This document shows positions 1-7,442 of a stretch of 22,706 nt of DNA, one piece after another. Position 1 is the first letter of the stretch; every line of letters begins with the position of its first letter. Under the pieces are notes generated by a model. It did not search any database and was not told where the DNA came from. It worked only from the letters and a program-made list of their open reading frames with translations. Position numbers and translations under genes: made by a program. The DNA is from Streptomyces sp. NRRL S-337 (GTDB lineage Bacteria > Actinomycetota > Actinomycetes > Streptomycetales > Streptomycetaceae): contig NZ_JOIX01000106.1 of NCBI RefSeq assembly GCF_000720175.1, positions 1 through 22,706 on the forward strand. The letters are read 5' to 3'.

Positions 1-5
1 GGTGC

Positions 6-43
6 GGGGGGTGGGTCCGGGGGGTGGGTTCGGGGGTGGGGGG
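6..43 (+). other. G-quadruplex-type G-run cluster at the window start
   Basis: At least five runs of three or more G separated by loops of one to four bases lie on the plus strand, which meets the usual pattern for an intramolecular G-quadruplex. Bases 22-44 recur in inverted orientation at the other end of the window (22684-22706). No gene is visible in 1-401; the remainder is a tandem repeat and a small hairpin. Whether the quadruplex forms is an inference. Confidence 0.6.
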
Positions 44-137
44 AGTCGTGAGGTTTCGCGCGTGCCCGGGAGGAAGCCTCAGAGCGGACGCCCGGCGCGG
101 CGTGGCGCGGCCGCGGGACTGCGGAGGGGTGGCGGCC

Positions 138-213
138 TGGGAGGGCTCGGACGACGTGGGAGCGCCCGGACGACGTGGGAGGGCCCGGACGGCGTGGGAG
201 GGCCCGGACGGCG
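138..213. repeat. 19-bp tandem repeat, four copies
   Basis: Four head-to-tail copies of a 19-bp unit of the form TGGGAGGGCCCGGACGRCG occur at 138-156, 157-175, 176-194 and 195-213, differing at only a few positions. It sits in a gene-free stretch downstream of the PhzF-like gene. The copies are clean enough to suggest recent slippage or unequal exchange. No function can be assigned. Confidence 0.85.
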
Positions 214-315
214 TCTGTGGGGGTGTGGGGAGCCGATGATCGGGTCGGGGCGCGGCGGGGTCCTGACGGCCCCGTGCCGGCCGCAGGGACCGCTCCCGGA
301 ACCTCCCGGACCCGT

Positions 316-334
316 GCCCGACGGACGGTCGGGC
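316..334 (-). terminator. Hairpin downstream of the PhzF-like gene
   Basis: GCCCGAC (316-322) and GTCGGGC (328-334) form a perfect 7-bp stem with a 5-base loop, about 70 bases beyond the stop of the minus-strand PhzF-like gene. There is no T-run, which is usual for GC-rich actinomycete terminators. It may be a weak terminator. Confidence 0.4.
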
Positions 335-401
335 CGGCTCCCGCTCTGACGTCGTCGCGCCCCTGCCACCCGGCCGGGGCGCTCCGCGCAAAGACGGCCG
401 G

Positions 402-1223
402 TCAGGCCTTGGTCAGTAGTTCGCCGTCGATCACCGTGACCGCGGAACCGGTCAGCAGCGTACGGTCGCCGCGCAGTTCGGTGCGTACGTAGCCGGTACG
501 CGCCGCACCCTGCAGACCGACCAGTGAGTCGCGGCCCAGCCGTGCCGACCAGAACGGGGCGAGAGCGGTGTGCGCGCTGCCCGTTACCGGGTCCTCGTCG
601 ATGCCGACCGCAGGGAAGAAGCATCGCGAGAAGAAGTCGTAACCGCCGGACGGGTCTTCGGCGCGTGCGGTGGCGATCACCCCGCGGCCGCCGTGCCCGG
701 CCAGTGCCTTGAGGTCCGGGGCCAAGGCCCGCACGGACGTCTCGTCGGCCAGCTCGACCAGCAGATCTCCGACGTTCGGGCCCGTGTCGTGGGCCGAGAG
801 GATGTCGACGCCCAGCGCGTCCGCGACCACGGGCGGCACCTCGACCGGGCTGAGCGGCGCGGCAGGGAAGTCCATGGTGATCGCACCGTCGTCGCCGGCC
901 GTCGTGGTCAGCACCCCGCTGCGGGTACGGAAGCGGACCGTACCGGTGGCGGTCCCGGTGCTGTGCAGAACATGCGCGGTGGCCAAAGTGGCGTGCCCGC
1001 ACATGTTCACCTCAGCGGCCGGGGTGAGCCAGCGCAATGCCCAGTCGGCGTCACCGCCCTCCGGCAGCGGGTGCGCGAAGGCGGTTTCGGAGAGGTTGAC
1101 CTCCCTTGCGACCTGCTGCAGCCAGTCCGTTTCGGGAAAGGCGTCGGAGTCGAGGAGCAGGACTCCCGCGGGGTTGCCGGCGAACGGACGCTCACTGAAG
1201 GCGTCGACGATGCGAATCCTCAT
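402..1223 (-). CDS. PhzF family isomerase/epimerase
   Basis: This 273-residue protein belongs to the PhzF/diaminopimelate-epimerase-like fold, whose members isomerise small carboxylated metabolites; phenazine PhzF is one member, and most family members have unknown substrates. It opens with the typical RIRIVDAFSERPFAGNPAG segment. The NLSETAF motif holds the catalytic Glu (about residue 46), GHATLAT follows near residue 75, and DEDPVTGSAH lies near the C terminus. The reading frame extends upstream to 1478, but family similarity begins exactly at the ATG at 1223. A -10-like TACGCT lies 7 bases upstream of that ATG and no good ribosome site is seen, so translation may be leaderless. There are no phenazine genes nearby, so a role in phenazine synthesis is not supported. 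The family call is firm; the substrate is unknown. Confidence 0.92.
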   Translation of the reverse strand: MRIRIVDAFSERPFAGNPAGVLLLDSDAFPETDWLQQVAREVNLSETAFAHPLPEGGDADWALRWLTPAAEVNMCGHATLATAHVLHSTGTATGTVRFRTRSGVLTTTAGDDGAITMDFPAAPLSPVEVPPVVADALGVDILSAHDTGPNVGDLLVELADETSVRALAPDLKALAGHGGRGVIATARAEDPSGGYDFFSRCFFPAVGIDEDPVTGSAHTALAPFWSARLGRDSLVGLQGAARTGYVRTELRGDRTLLTGSAVTVIDGELLTKA

Positions 1224-1459
1224 GAGCGCGAGCGTAGAGGGGCCACCCAGCTGCAGGCCAAGGCCAATCCCGGGAAATTGGACCGGGATGGGGTGTCGGT
1301 GAGCCGAGCGGACTGGTGGACACGGACCGGTCCCCGCCCATCGGGCGGGCGGGCCGACGTGGAGGCAGGGCGGCGGGGAAGCGGCGGATGCGCTGACGTG
1401 CCCGGGCGCTGCTCTCGTCGAATCGGATGTAGCTCGGGTCTTGCTTCGCCGAACAGTCC

Positions 1460-1469
1460 CGATATATCG
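1460..1469. promoter_or_regulatory. Palindrome CGATATATCG upstream of padR
   Basis: A perfect 10-bp AT-centred palindrome stands out in a GC-rich intergenic region, 45 bases before the PadR-family start. A partial repeat of it (CATCG, near 1476-1480) follows. PadR-family regulators usually repress their own gene by binding inverted repeats near the promoter, so this is a reasonable autoregulatory operator. The sequence could equally supply the -10 region. Binding is inferred, not shown. Confidence 0.5.
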
Positions 1470-1514
1470 TTGAAGCATCGCGACCGATCAACGAAAGAAA
1501 TGGAGGACGTCGCC

Positions 1515-2141
1515 ATGCGTTCCCAAGGACACGATCACGGACACGATCACCGGCACGAGCGCTACGGGGCCGGGCCCCGCGGCGGTCGGGGGGACTTCGG
1601 GGGTGGCTGGGAGCGGCGACGCTCCGCCTTCGGTCCCTTCGGCCCGCCGTTCGGAGGTCCGCCCTTCGGGGGCGGCCGGGGCCGTGGCGGCCCGCGCGGC
1701 CGGGCCCGGCGCGGGGATGTGCGCGCGTCGATACTGGCGCTGCTCAAGGATCGCCCGATGCACGGCTACGAAATGATCCAGGAGATCGCCGAGCGCAGCG
1801 GCGGGGCGTGGAAGCCCAGTCCCGGCTCTGTCTATCCGACCCTGCAACTCCTCGAGGACGAGGGGCTGATCGCCAGTGCCAGTGAGGGTGGCAAGAAGCT
1901 GTTCTCGCTGACCGAGGCCGGACGCGCCGAGGCCGACAGCGGCTCGGACGCCCCCTGGGAGGACGCCGGCCGCGGTGTCGACTGGGAGGCGATGAATGAG
2001 ATACGCAAGGCGGGCGGCGGCCTGGTCGAGGCATTCCGGCAGGTGTGGGCCACTGGCAGCCCGGAGCAGCGGGAGAAGGCCATGGCGGTGGTCAACAAGG
2101 CCCGCAAGGAGCTGTATCTGATCCTCGCCGAAGAGGACTGA
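1515..2141 (+). CDS. PadR family transcriptional regulator with His-rich and Gly-rich N terminus
   Basis: A 208-residue protein with a PadR-type winged helix from about residue 67 to 135: the RGDVRASILALLKDRPMHG opening, the GSVYPTLQLLEDEGLI recognition region and a FSLTEAGR wing. A C-terminal helical part (about 160-205) would form the dimer. The first 66 residues are unusual: HDHGHDHRH at residues 6-14, then a low-complexity Gly/Arg/Phe/Pro stretch with FGPFGPPFGG. The start at 1515 is chosen because GGAGG lies 8 bases before it; an in-frame ATG at 1500 has no ribosome site. It probably autoregulates through the palindrome at 1460-1469. The His cluster could bind metal, but that is inference. 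It converges on the SRPBCC gene with a hairpin between. No other target is evident. Confidence 0.93.
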   Translation: MRSQGHDHGHDHRHERYGAGPRGGRGDFGGGWERRRSAFGPFGPPFGGPPFGGGRGRGGPRGRARRGDVRASILALLKDRPMHGYEMIQEIAERSGGAWKPSPGSVYPTLQLLEDEGLIASASEGGKKLFSLTEAGRAEADSGSDAPWEDAGRGVDWEAMNEIRKAGGGLVEAFRQVWATGSPEQREKAMAVVNKARKELYLILAEED

Positions 2142-2209
2142 TGCCGCAGGGCTCCCCGTAGGAGGGGGCCGGCGTCGGGGGCGCGTTGAGGGGGGCGTCG
2201 GTTCGAGTG

Positions 2210-2235
2210 CCGGGCGCCGGGGGGCGGGCGCCCGG
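2210..2235. terminator. Hairpin between convergent padR and SRPBCC genes
   Basis: CCGGGCGCC (2210-2218) pairs perfectly with GGCGCCCGG (2227-2235) around an 8-base loop, between the two convergent stop codons at 2141 and 2245. Its position and symmetry suit a bidirectional terminator. Confidence 0.65.
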
Positions 2236-2244
2236 TGCCGGGGC

Positions 2245-2673
2245 TCAGGCGAGCAGGTCGGCGAGCTTGCGTAGGGACTCGTTCAGTGCGGCGCTCGCCG
2301 AGTCCTTGAGTTTGCCTGCCATCAGGGAGACCGCGGCACCTGTGAACGACCCGTCGATCTGAACGGTGGTCGCCTCGCCGTCCGGTGTCAGGGCGTAACG
2401 CATCTCGAGGTTCACGCCCATGGGGCCCTTGCCCGCAATGTCGAGCAACCGGCCCGGCTCCAGTGCTCGTACGGTCCAGGTGACCTCGGCGGGGAAGCCG
2501 ATCAGCTTCATGTTCTCCTCGTAGGCCGCGCCCACCTCCAGCGTTTCCGGGCCGCCCTTCGGGAAGGACGTGTGGGTGGCGTTCCACTGCCCGTACGCAT
2601 CGAAGTCGGTGAGCCGGTTCCAGACCGTCTCGGTCGGTGCCTTGATGCGGGCCTGTGCGGTGACTTCGGCCAT
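2245..2673 (-). CDS. SRPBCC (START/Bet v1-like) family protein
   Basis: A 142-residue single-domain protein of the SRPBCC ligand-binding fold. It begins MAEVTAQARIKAPTETVW, the usual first strand, followed by FDAYGQWNATHTSFPKGGPE, an amphipathic central sheet, and a long C-terminal helix containing LKDSASAALNESLRKLADL. Such proteins enclose a hydrophobic cavity and bind lipids or polyketide-like ligands. Some close relatives carry the database label 'Rv0910 family toxin', from a mycobacterial toxin-antitoxin pair; no antitoxin gene lies beside it here, so I would not call it a toxin. The start at 2673 has a strong GGAGGGG about 8 bases upstream; the reading frame runs further up to 2742 but without family similarity. 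It is monocistronic. Confidence 0.9.
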   Translation of the reverse strand: MAEVTAQARIKAPTETVWNRLTDFDAYGQWNATHTSFPKGGPETLEVGAAYEENMKLIGFPAEVTWTVRALEPGRLLDIAGKGPMGVNLEMRYALTPDGEATTVQIDGSFTGAAVSLMAGKLKDSASAALNESLRKLADLLA

Positions 2674-2917
2674 GCGATCACCCCTCCGGTGGCGGTCCTG
2701 GCTGGTGCCGCGGAACGTAGCCGGGAGGGGAGGAAGGTTCAATACCGACGACGCTTAATTCTGATGGGTCGTCAGTTTGGCGGGATGGTCGACCATGCTG
2801 GGCCGCAGACCGTACTGGGTGACAGGCCGTACTGCCGTCAGGGGATGTTCGCGGGAGGGGGAGGCGCTGGTCCGGGATGTCCGACCTCCACGAAACCTGC
2901 ATATTCTCTCCGCCTTA

Positions 2918-2937
2918 TCTCCTCCCTGAGGAGGAGA
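2918..2937. other. Stem-loop in the 2674-3026 intergenic region
   Basis: TCTCCTCC and GGAGGAGA form a perfect 8-bp stem closed by a CTGA tetraloop. The right arm is a Shine-Dalgarno-like sequence and the left arm masks it, but no start codon lies at the right distance, so a translational switch is not supported. The rest of 2674-3026 shows no convincing gene or promoter. Confidence 0.5.
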
Positions 2938-3026
2938 CACCGGGGCGGTATCCCCAACCAGCGTGGGATGCGCAAATGCTTCCCGGCGGGGATGCCCGGG
3001 CGTTCAGGGGGTGGTGGGGTGGGGTT

Positions 3027-3557
3027 GTGCAAAACCGTACTGCGTATAGCGGAGCCGACGACTCCGTCCGGGAGGACCTCGACAGCAGGCTCACCGTCGA
3101 GCTCGCATCGGTGGTCTCCGCGGCCCGCAGACGGGCCACCCGGGATGGTGACCGGCAGGTCGACACCGCGCATCTGCTGCACGGTCTCCTGGAGTCGGAC
3201 CCCGCCGTACGCGCGGCCTTCGACGGCGGACCGCAGGTGGCCCGGCTGCTCGGCTATCTCGTCCAGCGCAGCATCGGCTACGGACTCCAGTGGCTCGGCA
3301 CGGTCGAGGACTCGGGCGCCGTTCCGGTGGTCACCGAAGCCGGTGTCCCCGGATGGTCACCGGCCGCAGCCGCCGCCATGGACGGCGCCCTCGACCGTGC
3401 GCACGCTCGCTACGACACCCGCGCCGGCTGCCTCGATCTGCTCGCCGCTCTCGTCGACGATCCCGAATCGCGAGCCGTTGAGGTATTGCGCCGGGCCTCC
3501 GTCGACACCGCCCGGCTCGCCGCCCGTCTGGACGGGGACCGCCCCGGCCAGGACTGA
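3027..3557 (+). CDS. Clp N-terminal-domain protein without ATPase domains
   Basis: A protein of about 176 residues containing only a double Clp-N (ClpA/ClpC amino-terminal) repeat. The first half includes LTVELASVVSAARRRATRDG and VDTAHLLHGLLE; the second includes MDGALDRAHARYDTRAGCL and LLAALVDDPESRAVEVLRR. In ClpC-type unfoldases this domain receives substrates and adaptors. Here no AAA+ module follows, so it cannot act as an unfoldase itself and may be an adaptor or binding protein. The start is uncertain: GTG at 3027 (reading V-Q-N-R-T) gives the length I expect for the family, while in-frame ATGs at 2976 and 2877 would add a tail of low similarity. The stop is 49 bases before the next gene, which appears to have its own promoter. 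Confidence 0.85.
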   Translation: MQNRTAYSGADDSVREDLDSRLTVELASVVSAARRRATRDGDRQVDTAHLLHGLLESDPAVRAAFDGGPQVARLLGYLVQRSIGYGLQWLGTVEDSGAVPVVTEAGVPGWSPAAAAAMDGALDRAHARYDTRAGCLDLLAALVDDPESRAVEVLRRASVDTARLAARLDGDRPGQD

Positions 3558-3572
3558 CAGGGGTCTCGGGGG

Positions 3573-3600
3573 TTGCGCTGCTGACGGCGGCTGTCATGAT
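3573..3600 (+). promoter_or_regulatory. Likely promoter of the EamA gene, leaderless
   Basis: TTGCGC (3573-3578), a 16-base spacer and CATGAT (3595-3600) resemble a housekeeping sigma promoter. The ATG at 3607 lies 6 bases beyond the -10 element, which would put the transcript start at or next to the start codon. This supports both the chosen start and leaderless translation. Confidence 0.5.
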
Positions 3601-3606
3601 GACCCG

Positions 3607-4809
3607 ATGCACGCGTCATCAGGGAGCCCGGCAGGTCGAGCGGCCGGCCCGGGCCAGGGAACGGCAGGATCCTGGCCGGACCAGCGATCGTCCGCGCTCG
3701 ACGGGAGCCGGGGCGGTGCGCAGCGGGGACGTGGTGCCGGCGTCGGTATCGCCCTGCTGTCGGCGCTCGCCTTCGGCGGCTCGGGCGTGGCCGCCAAACC
3801 CCTGATCACGGCCGGTCTCGAACCGCTGCACGTCACCTGGCTCCGGGTCGCCGGCGCGGCGCTGGTCATGCTGCCGGTGGCTTGGCGCCACCGTGATCTG
3901 CCGCGCCGCCGGCCCGCCCTGCTCGTGGGCTTCGGGCTGCTCGCCGTCGCCGGTGTGCAGGCGTGTTACTTCGCCGCGCTCTCCCGCATCCCCGTGGGCG
4001 TGGCCCTGCTGGTCGAATACCTGGCGCCGGCGCTCGTCCTCGGCTGGGTCCGTTTCGTGCAGAAGCGGCCGGTCACCCGTGCCGCGGCGCTCGGTGTGGT
4101 GCTCGCCGTCGGCGGTCTCGCCTGTGTCGTCGAAATCTGGTCCGGGCTGAGCTTCGACGCGCTCGGCCTGGCGCTCGCGCTGGGGGCGGCCTGCTGCCAG
4201 GTGGGCTACTTCGTGCTCTCCGACCACGGCAGCGACGGCGAGGACACGGCGGACCCGCTCGGGGTGATCGCCTACGGCCTGCTGATCGGCGCCGTCATCC
4301 TCACCGTGATCGCGCGCCCCTGGGAACTCGACTGGACGGTCCTCGGCGGCGGTGCGGACATGAACGGCACCCAGGTGCCCGCCGCCTTGCTGCTCGCCTG
4401 GATCGTGCTGGTCGCAACGGTGGCGGCCTATCTGACCGGAGTGGTGTCGATCCGCCGGCTCTCGCCCCAGGTGGCCGGGGTCGTCGCCTGTCTGGAGGCG
4501 GTCATCGCGACCGTACTGGCCTGGGTGCTGCTCGGTGAACACCTCTCCGCTCCGCAGATCCTGGGTGGGGTGGTCGTCCTAATCGGCGCCTTCATCGCGC
4601 AGTTGGCCAAGCCGCAGTCGACCGAGTCGTTGGTCGTGGCAGGAGCGGGCTCGGGGGAGGCCACCGGCCCGGGGGAGACCGCGGCGGCGGGAGAGACCCC
4701 GGAAGCCCACGGCGATGCCACCTCGTACGGCGGTGGCGTGGCCGCGGCCGGGGCAGGAGCGCCGGCGGGTTCCGCGGACGGCCTGCCGCCAGGATCGCCC
4801 GCCGCCTAG
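3607..4809 (+). CDS. EamA/DMT family transporter (intact copy)
   Basis: A 400-residue membrane protein of the drug/metabolite transporter superfamily with two EamA repeats of about five helices each. Hydrophobic segments start near residue 46 (GVGIALLSALAFGGSGVAAK) and continue to about residue 340; WLRVAGAALVMLPVAWRHR and LLVEYLAPALVL mark the first repeat, VACLEAVIATVLAWVLLGEHLS the second. The GEHLS motif before the last helix is typical of RhtA/RarD-like exporters. About 45 polar residues precede helix 1, and a 60-residue Gly/Ala-rich tail follows the last helix. The start at 3607 fits the leaderless promoter. Substrate is unknown; amino acids or small metabolites are typical. A broken relative lies just downstream. 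Confidence 0.92.
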   Translation: MHASSGSPAGRAAGPGQGTAGSWPDQRSSALDGSRGGAQRGRGAGVGIALLSALAFGGSGVAAKPLITAGLEPLHVTWLRVAGAALVMLPVAWRHRDLPRRRPALLVGFGLLAVAGVQACYFAALSRIPVGVALLVEYLAPALVLGWVRFVQKRPVTRAAALGVVLAVGGLACVVEIWSGLSFDALGLALALGAACCQVGYFVLSDHGSDGEDTADPLGVIAYGLLIGAVILTVIARPWELDWTVLGGGADMNGTQVPAALLLAWIVLVATVAAYLTGVVSIRRLSPQVAGVVACLEAVIATVLAWVLLGEHLSAPQILGGVVVLIGAFIAQLAKPQSTESLVVAGAGSGEATGPGETAAAGETPEAHGDATSYGGGVAAAGAGAPAGSADGLPPGSPAA

Positions 4810-4979
4810 AGCATCGATCATGCAGGTCACTGTGTTCTCCCCGCCCGCCGCGTAAGTCGGACGGCGGCCTCCGGGCACGTCCCGGCTCGGGTCCACTGCC
4901 GAGCTGCCCGCCGCTGCCTGCATACGGGAGGTGCATTCCTTCCTCGGCGCACCACGCCGACCTGGACCTTCTCGGAGCA

Positions 4980-5964
4980 TCACCCCCGCAGGCCTCCTCC
5001 CCCGCCCTGTCCCGTGGGACGGGGCTGCTGTACGCGGTGTTCGCCGCCACCGCCTGGCGCATCGACGGTGCGGCCGCCGCCCTCCTCCACCGGGGCGGGC
5101 GGCGGACTGGGGCCGATCGCCCTCACCTTCTGGCGCACCTTCGGCGGCGTGGTCCTGCTGCTCGCCCCGCGCACGCTGCTGCGCCGCCGCTCGACGGCCC
5201 CGCTGCTTGATGGCCCCCGCCGCTCCGGCCCCGTACGAGCCGGTACGCCGCGGCGTACTGCGCACGCTCGTGACGGGCGTGGCACTGGCCGTCTTCCAGA
5301 CCGCCTACTTCGCCACCGTGCAGACGAGCGGGCCGGCCGTCGGCACTGTCGTCACCATGGGGCGGGACCGGTTCTCCTCGCATCGGGGCGCGCGTGACGG
5401 TGGGGGAGCGGCTCGGCGCGGGCGGCGCGCCGGCCGTCGGGGCGCTGGCCGGGCCGACGGCCCCGGTCCTCGACGGAGGCGGCGCGACCGTCCGTCCCGC
5501 CGGTGTCGCCTACGTCCTGCTGTCCGCGGCCGGCTGTGCCGCGATGACGCTGGCACCCGGAGGCCTGGGCAGGGGCGGCGACAGCGATCCGTAGGCCTCG
5601 ATGAGCGGCGACGGCGATCCGTACGCCTCGACGAATGGCGCCTTCGTGGCCGGGTGCGGTCTGTCGGCTGCCGCTCGCGGTGGCGGGGGGCCTCTGGCCC
5701 CAGGCGCACGACTTGGTGTGCAGCCTCTGGCTAACGGGTTACCTGGCCGCGGTGCCGACCGCGCTCGGCTACGTGCTGAACTTCGCGGGGCGGGCCGCCG
5801 TAAGCGCGACGACTGCCTCGGTGATTTCGCTGATCGAGCCGGTGTCGGCGGCCGCCATCGCGGTGGTCTTCCGCGGTGAGCGGCTCAGCCCGCCGACCGC
5901 GTTCGGGACGGGCGTGCAGCTGACGGCGGTTGCCGCGCCGGCCGTGACGGAGCCGCGCAGCGCC
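4980..5964 (+). pseudogene. Decayed EamA/DMT transporter gene with multiple frameshifts
   Basis: Family-like sequence continues through this stretch but jumps between frames. Frame with 5019: GLLYAVFAATAW. Frame with 5014: LGPIALTFWRTFGGVVLLL. Frame with 5205: [19 protein letters not shown] and GTVVTMG. Frame with 5394: [10 protein letters not shown] and [17 protein letters not shown], ended by TAG at 5592-5594. After that stop, PYASTNGAFVAG continues in the same frame; then LWLTGYLAAVPTALGYVL and ASVISLIEPVSAAAIAVVF follow in the frame with 5635. That needs about four indels plus one nonsense change. No start codon fits the first segment. It follows an intact EamA gene, but the fragments resemble a different EamA subgroup, so it is not simply a tandem copy. 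Several independent lesions favour a true pseudogene over a single sequencing error. Confidence 0.88.
5575..5634 (+). repeat. 30-bp tandem duplication inside the pseudogene
   Basis: Bases 5575-5604 and 5605-5634 are adjacent 30-base copies differing at only three positions. One difference turns the TAC in the second copy into TAG in the first, creating the stop at 5592-5594. The duplication is in frame, so it alone would not have broken the gene. Confidence 0.85.
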
Positions 5965-6051
5965 GTGGCGACCCCGTCGGCCACTGCACCGGCTGCCCGG
6001 CTGAGGCGACGGCCACGGCGGAGGCGACGGCGCCGCTGCGTACGCCGAGGA

Positions 6052-6082
6052 GGGGCCCGGCCGGAGGCATCGGCCGGGCCCC
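6052..6082. terminator. Strong hairpin terminator
   Basis: GGGGCCCGGCCG (6052-6063) and CGGCCGGGCCCC (6071-6082) form a perfect 12-bp stem around a 7-base loop. It lies 22 bases beyond the stop of the minus-strand PaiB-like gene and after the plus-strand pseudogene, so it can serve both directions. Confidence 0.85.
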
Positions 6083-6104
6083 ATCCCTCTACAGGCCATC
6101 CGGG

Positions 6105-6767
6105 TCAGGGTTCCGGCGTCCTCGGTACCGCACCGGCCGCCGCCAGGCGTCGCTGCTGGTGGGCGCGGGCGGCCGCGTCGCCGGGGCCGTTCCGTTCGGC
6201 GAGGCGTCCCGATATGCGGTGCTGGACCGTCTCGCTCCGCTTCCCTCCGTATTTGAACTTGGCGCGGATCTCGTGCACTTCGAGGCGCAGACCGCGGATG
6301 CCGGAGAGCAGCCGCCCGTACGGTGCCTCACCGGCGGTGACCGGGGCCGAGCCGCCCTCGGGCTGGAAGTGACCCATCTGCCGTTGCAGCAGCGCCGCCT
6401 TCGCCTCCGGATCGTCCACGACATGGGCCGTGCAGCTCAGCTGGACCGCGGCGTAGAAGCTCGTGGGGACGCCGTGCTCGGGCGGTTTGCCCTCCTCGGC
6501 CTGCCAGGGGCCGGGAATGAAGGTGTAGTCGTCCACCACGCTCAGCAGTACCTGCGGATGGTCCGACAGCGCCTCCCAGAGAGGATTCGGGCGGGCCAGA
6601 TGCGTCACCGCCTCGCCGCGGTCCGGGTCGTAGGCGAAGTGCAGGGGCTGTACCAGCGGCGGTTCACCGGGCCGTCCGTTGGCGGCCAGCTGGCCGAAGT
6701 CGTGTGCGGCGAGCCAGCGTTGCCACTCGGCGTCGTCGGTGGGGGCGTCCCAGGGGTGTATCAGCAC
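6105..6767 (-). CDS. PaiB-like FMN-binding regulator/oxidase-fold protein
   Basis: A 220-residue protein of the PaiB (FMN-binding negative transcriptional regulator) family, which has a split-barrel flavin-binding fold related to pyridoxamine phosphate oxidase. Visible family features are GRPGEPPLVQPLHFAYD, HLARPNPLWEAL, the DDYTFIPGPW segment, VPTSFYAAVQLSC, and near residue 175-190 the EIRAKFKYGGKRS motif. The start is GTG at 6765-6767, preceded by GAGGAG that overlaps the stop codon of the upstream gene, so the two are translated together. Despite the family name no DNA-binding helix is apparent. It is the second gene of a unit divergent from a MocR regulator. The biochemical role is unproven. 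Confidence 0.92.
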   Translation of the reverse strand: MLIHPWDAPTDDAEWQRWLAAHDFGQLAANGRPGEPPLVQPLHFAYDPDRGEAVTHLARPNPLWEALSDHPQVLLSVVDDYTFIPGPWQAEEGKPPEHGVPTSFYAAVQLSCTAHVVDDPEAKAALLQRQMGHFQPEGGSAPVTAGEAPYGRLLSGIRGLRLEVHEIRAKFKYGGKRSETVQHRISGRLAERNGPGDAAARAHQQRRLAAAGAVPRTPEP

Positions 6768-6776
6768 GGATGCTCC

Positions 6777-7442
6777 TCAGCGGGCAGTGAGGTACGCCGG
6801 CTCCGGGATGCCGGGCGCGAGGTCGTCGGACGGTATGGGGGCGCCGTACACCGGTGCCACGGGAAGGACCCCGCTCCAATACGGCAGCGCGAGGTCCTCC
6901 GGCTCGTCGTTGGGACCGCCGGTACGGACCTTGGCGGAGACGTCGCGCAGGTCAAGGCGGATCACGGCGGTGGCGGCCAGCTCCTTGGCGTTGCCGGGGC
7001 GGGAGTCCGCGGCGCGTCCGGGCAGGACGTGATCGACCAGCGCGTCCAGGGCGGTCGTCTTCTCCTCCGCGTCGGTCACCTGGTACGCGGTGCCGTGCAC
7101 CACGACCGAGCGGTAGTTGATGGAGTGGTGGAAGGCGGACCTGGCCAGCACCAGGCCGTCGACATGGGTGACCGTGACGCAGACCTCAAGGCCCGGGTCC
7201 GTGGACCCGCCGGCCATCCGCAGGGGCCGGGAGCCGGTCGAACCGTGCAGGTAGAGGCGGTCGCCGACCCGGCCGTAGAGCGTCGGCAGGACGACCGGCG
7301 AACCGTCGCGGACGAAGCCCAGGTGGCAGACGTAGCCCTCGTCGAGGATGGCGTGCACCGTCTCGTGGTCATAGGCGGCGCGCTCGCGGGCGCGGGTCGG
7401 GGTCGTGAGGTCGCTCGGCGCGTACGACTCGGCAGAGGCCAT
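6777..7442 (-). CDS. Pyridoxamine 5'-phosphate oxidase family protein
   Basis: A 221-residue split-barrel flavoprotein of the PNPOx-like superfamily: DHETVHAILDEGYVCHLGFV, the strand PVVLPTLYGRVGDRLYLHGS, the phosphate-contact segment NYRSVVVHGTA near the middle, and the C-terminal PNDEPEDLALPYWSGVLPV typical of this Streptomyces group. It is not canonical PdxH, so cofactor (FMN or F420) and substrate are open. The ATG at 7442 is preferred over the ATG at 7454 because GGAG lies 6 bases before it; the frame's extension to 7514 would overlap the divergent gene. It is first in an operon with the PaiB-like gene, 9 bases apart, and shares its upstream region with the MocR gene. Confidence 0.93.
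   Translation of the reverse strand: MASAESYAPSDLTTPTRARERAAYDHETVHAILDEGYVCHLGFVRDGSPVVLPTLYGRVGDRLYLHGSTGSRPLRMAGGSTDPGLEVCVTVTHVDGLVLARSAFHHSINYRSVVVHGTAYQVTDAEEKTTALDALVDHVLPGRAADSRPGNAKELAATAVIRLDLRDVSAKVRTGGPNDEPEDLALPYWSGVLPVAPVYGAPIPSDDLAPGIPEPAYLTAR

Noticed and set aside
79..1002. Long minus-strand open frame of 307 residues
   Set aside because: It lies over the 3' part of the PhzF-like gene in another frame and into the tandem repeat, and its composition is Arg/Gly-rich without motifs.
402..1223. Phenazine biosynthesis gene phzF
   Set aside because: Only the fold family is supported. None of the other phenazine genes is present, and PhzF-like proteins are widespread with other roles.
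570..1514. N-terminal extension of PadR through the plus-strand frame from 570
   Set aside because: This region is antisense to the PhzF-like gene. The PadR start at 1515 has a ribosome site.
4810..4980. T-box or other riboswitch between the two EamA genes
   Set aside because: I looked for the conserved T-box sequence and paired stems on both strands and found no convincing match, and there is no suitable downstream gene on the minus strand.
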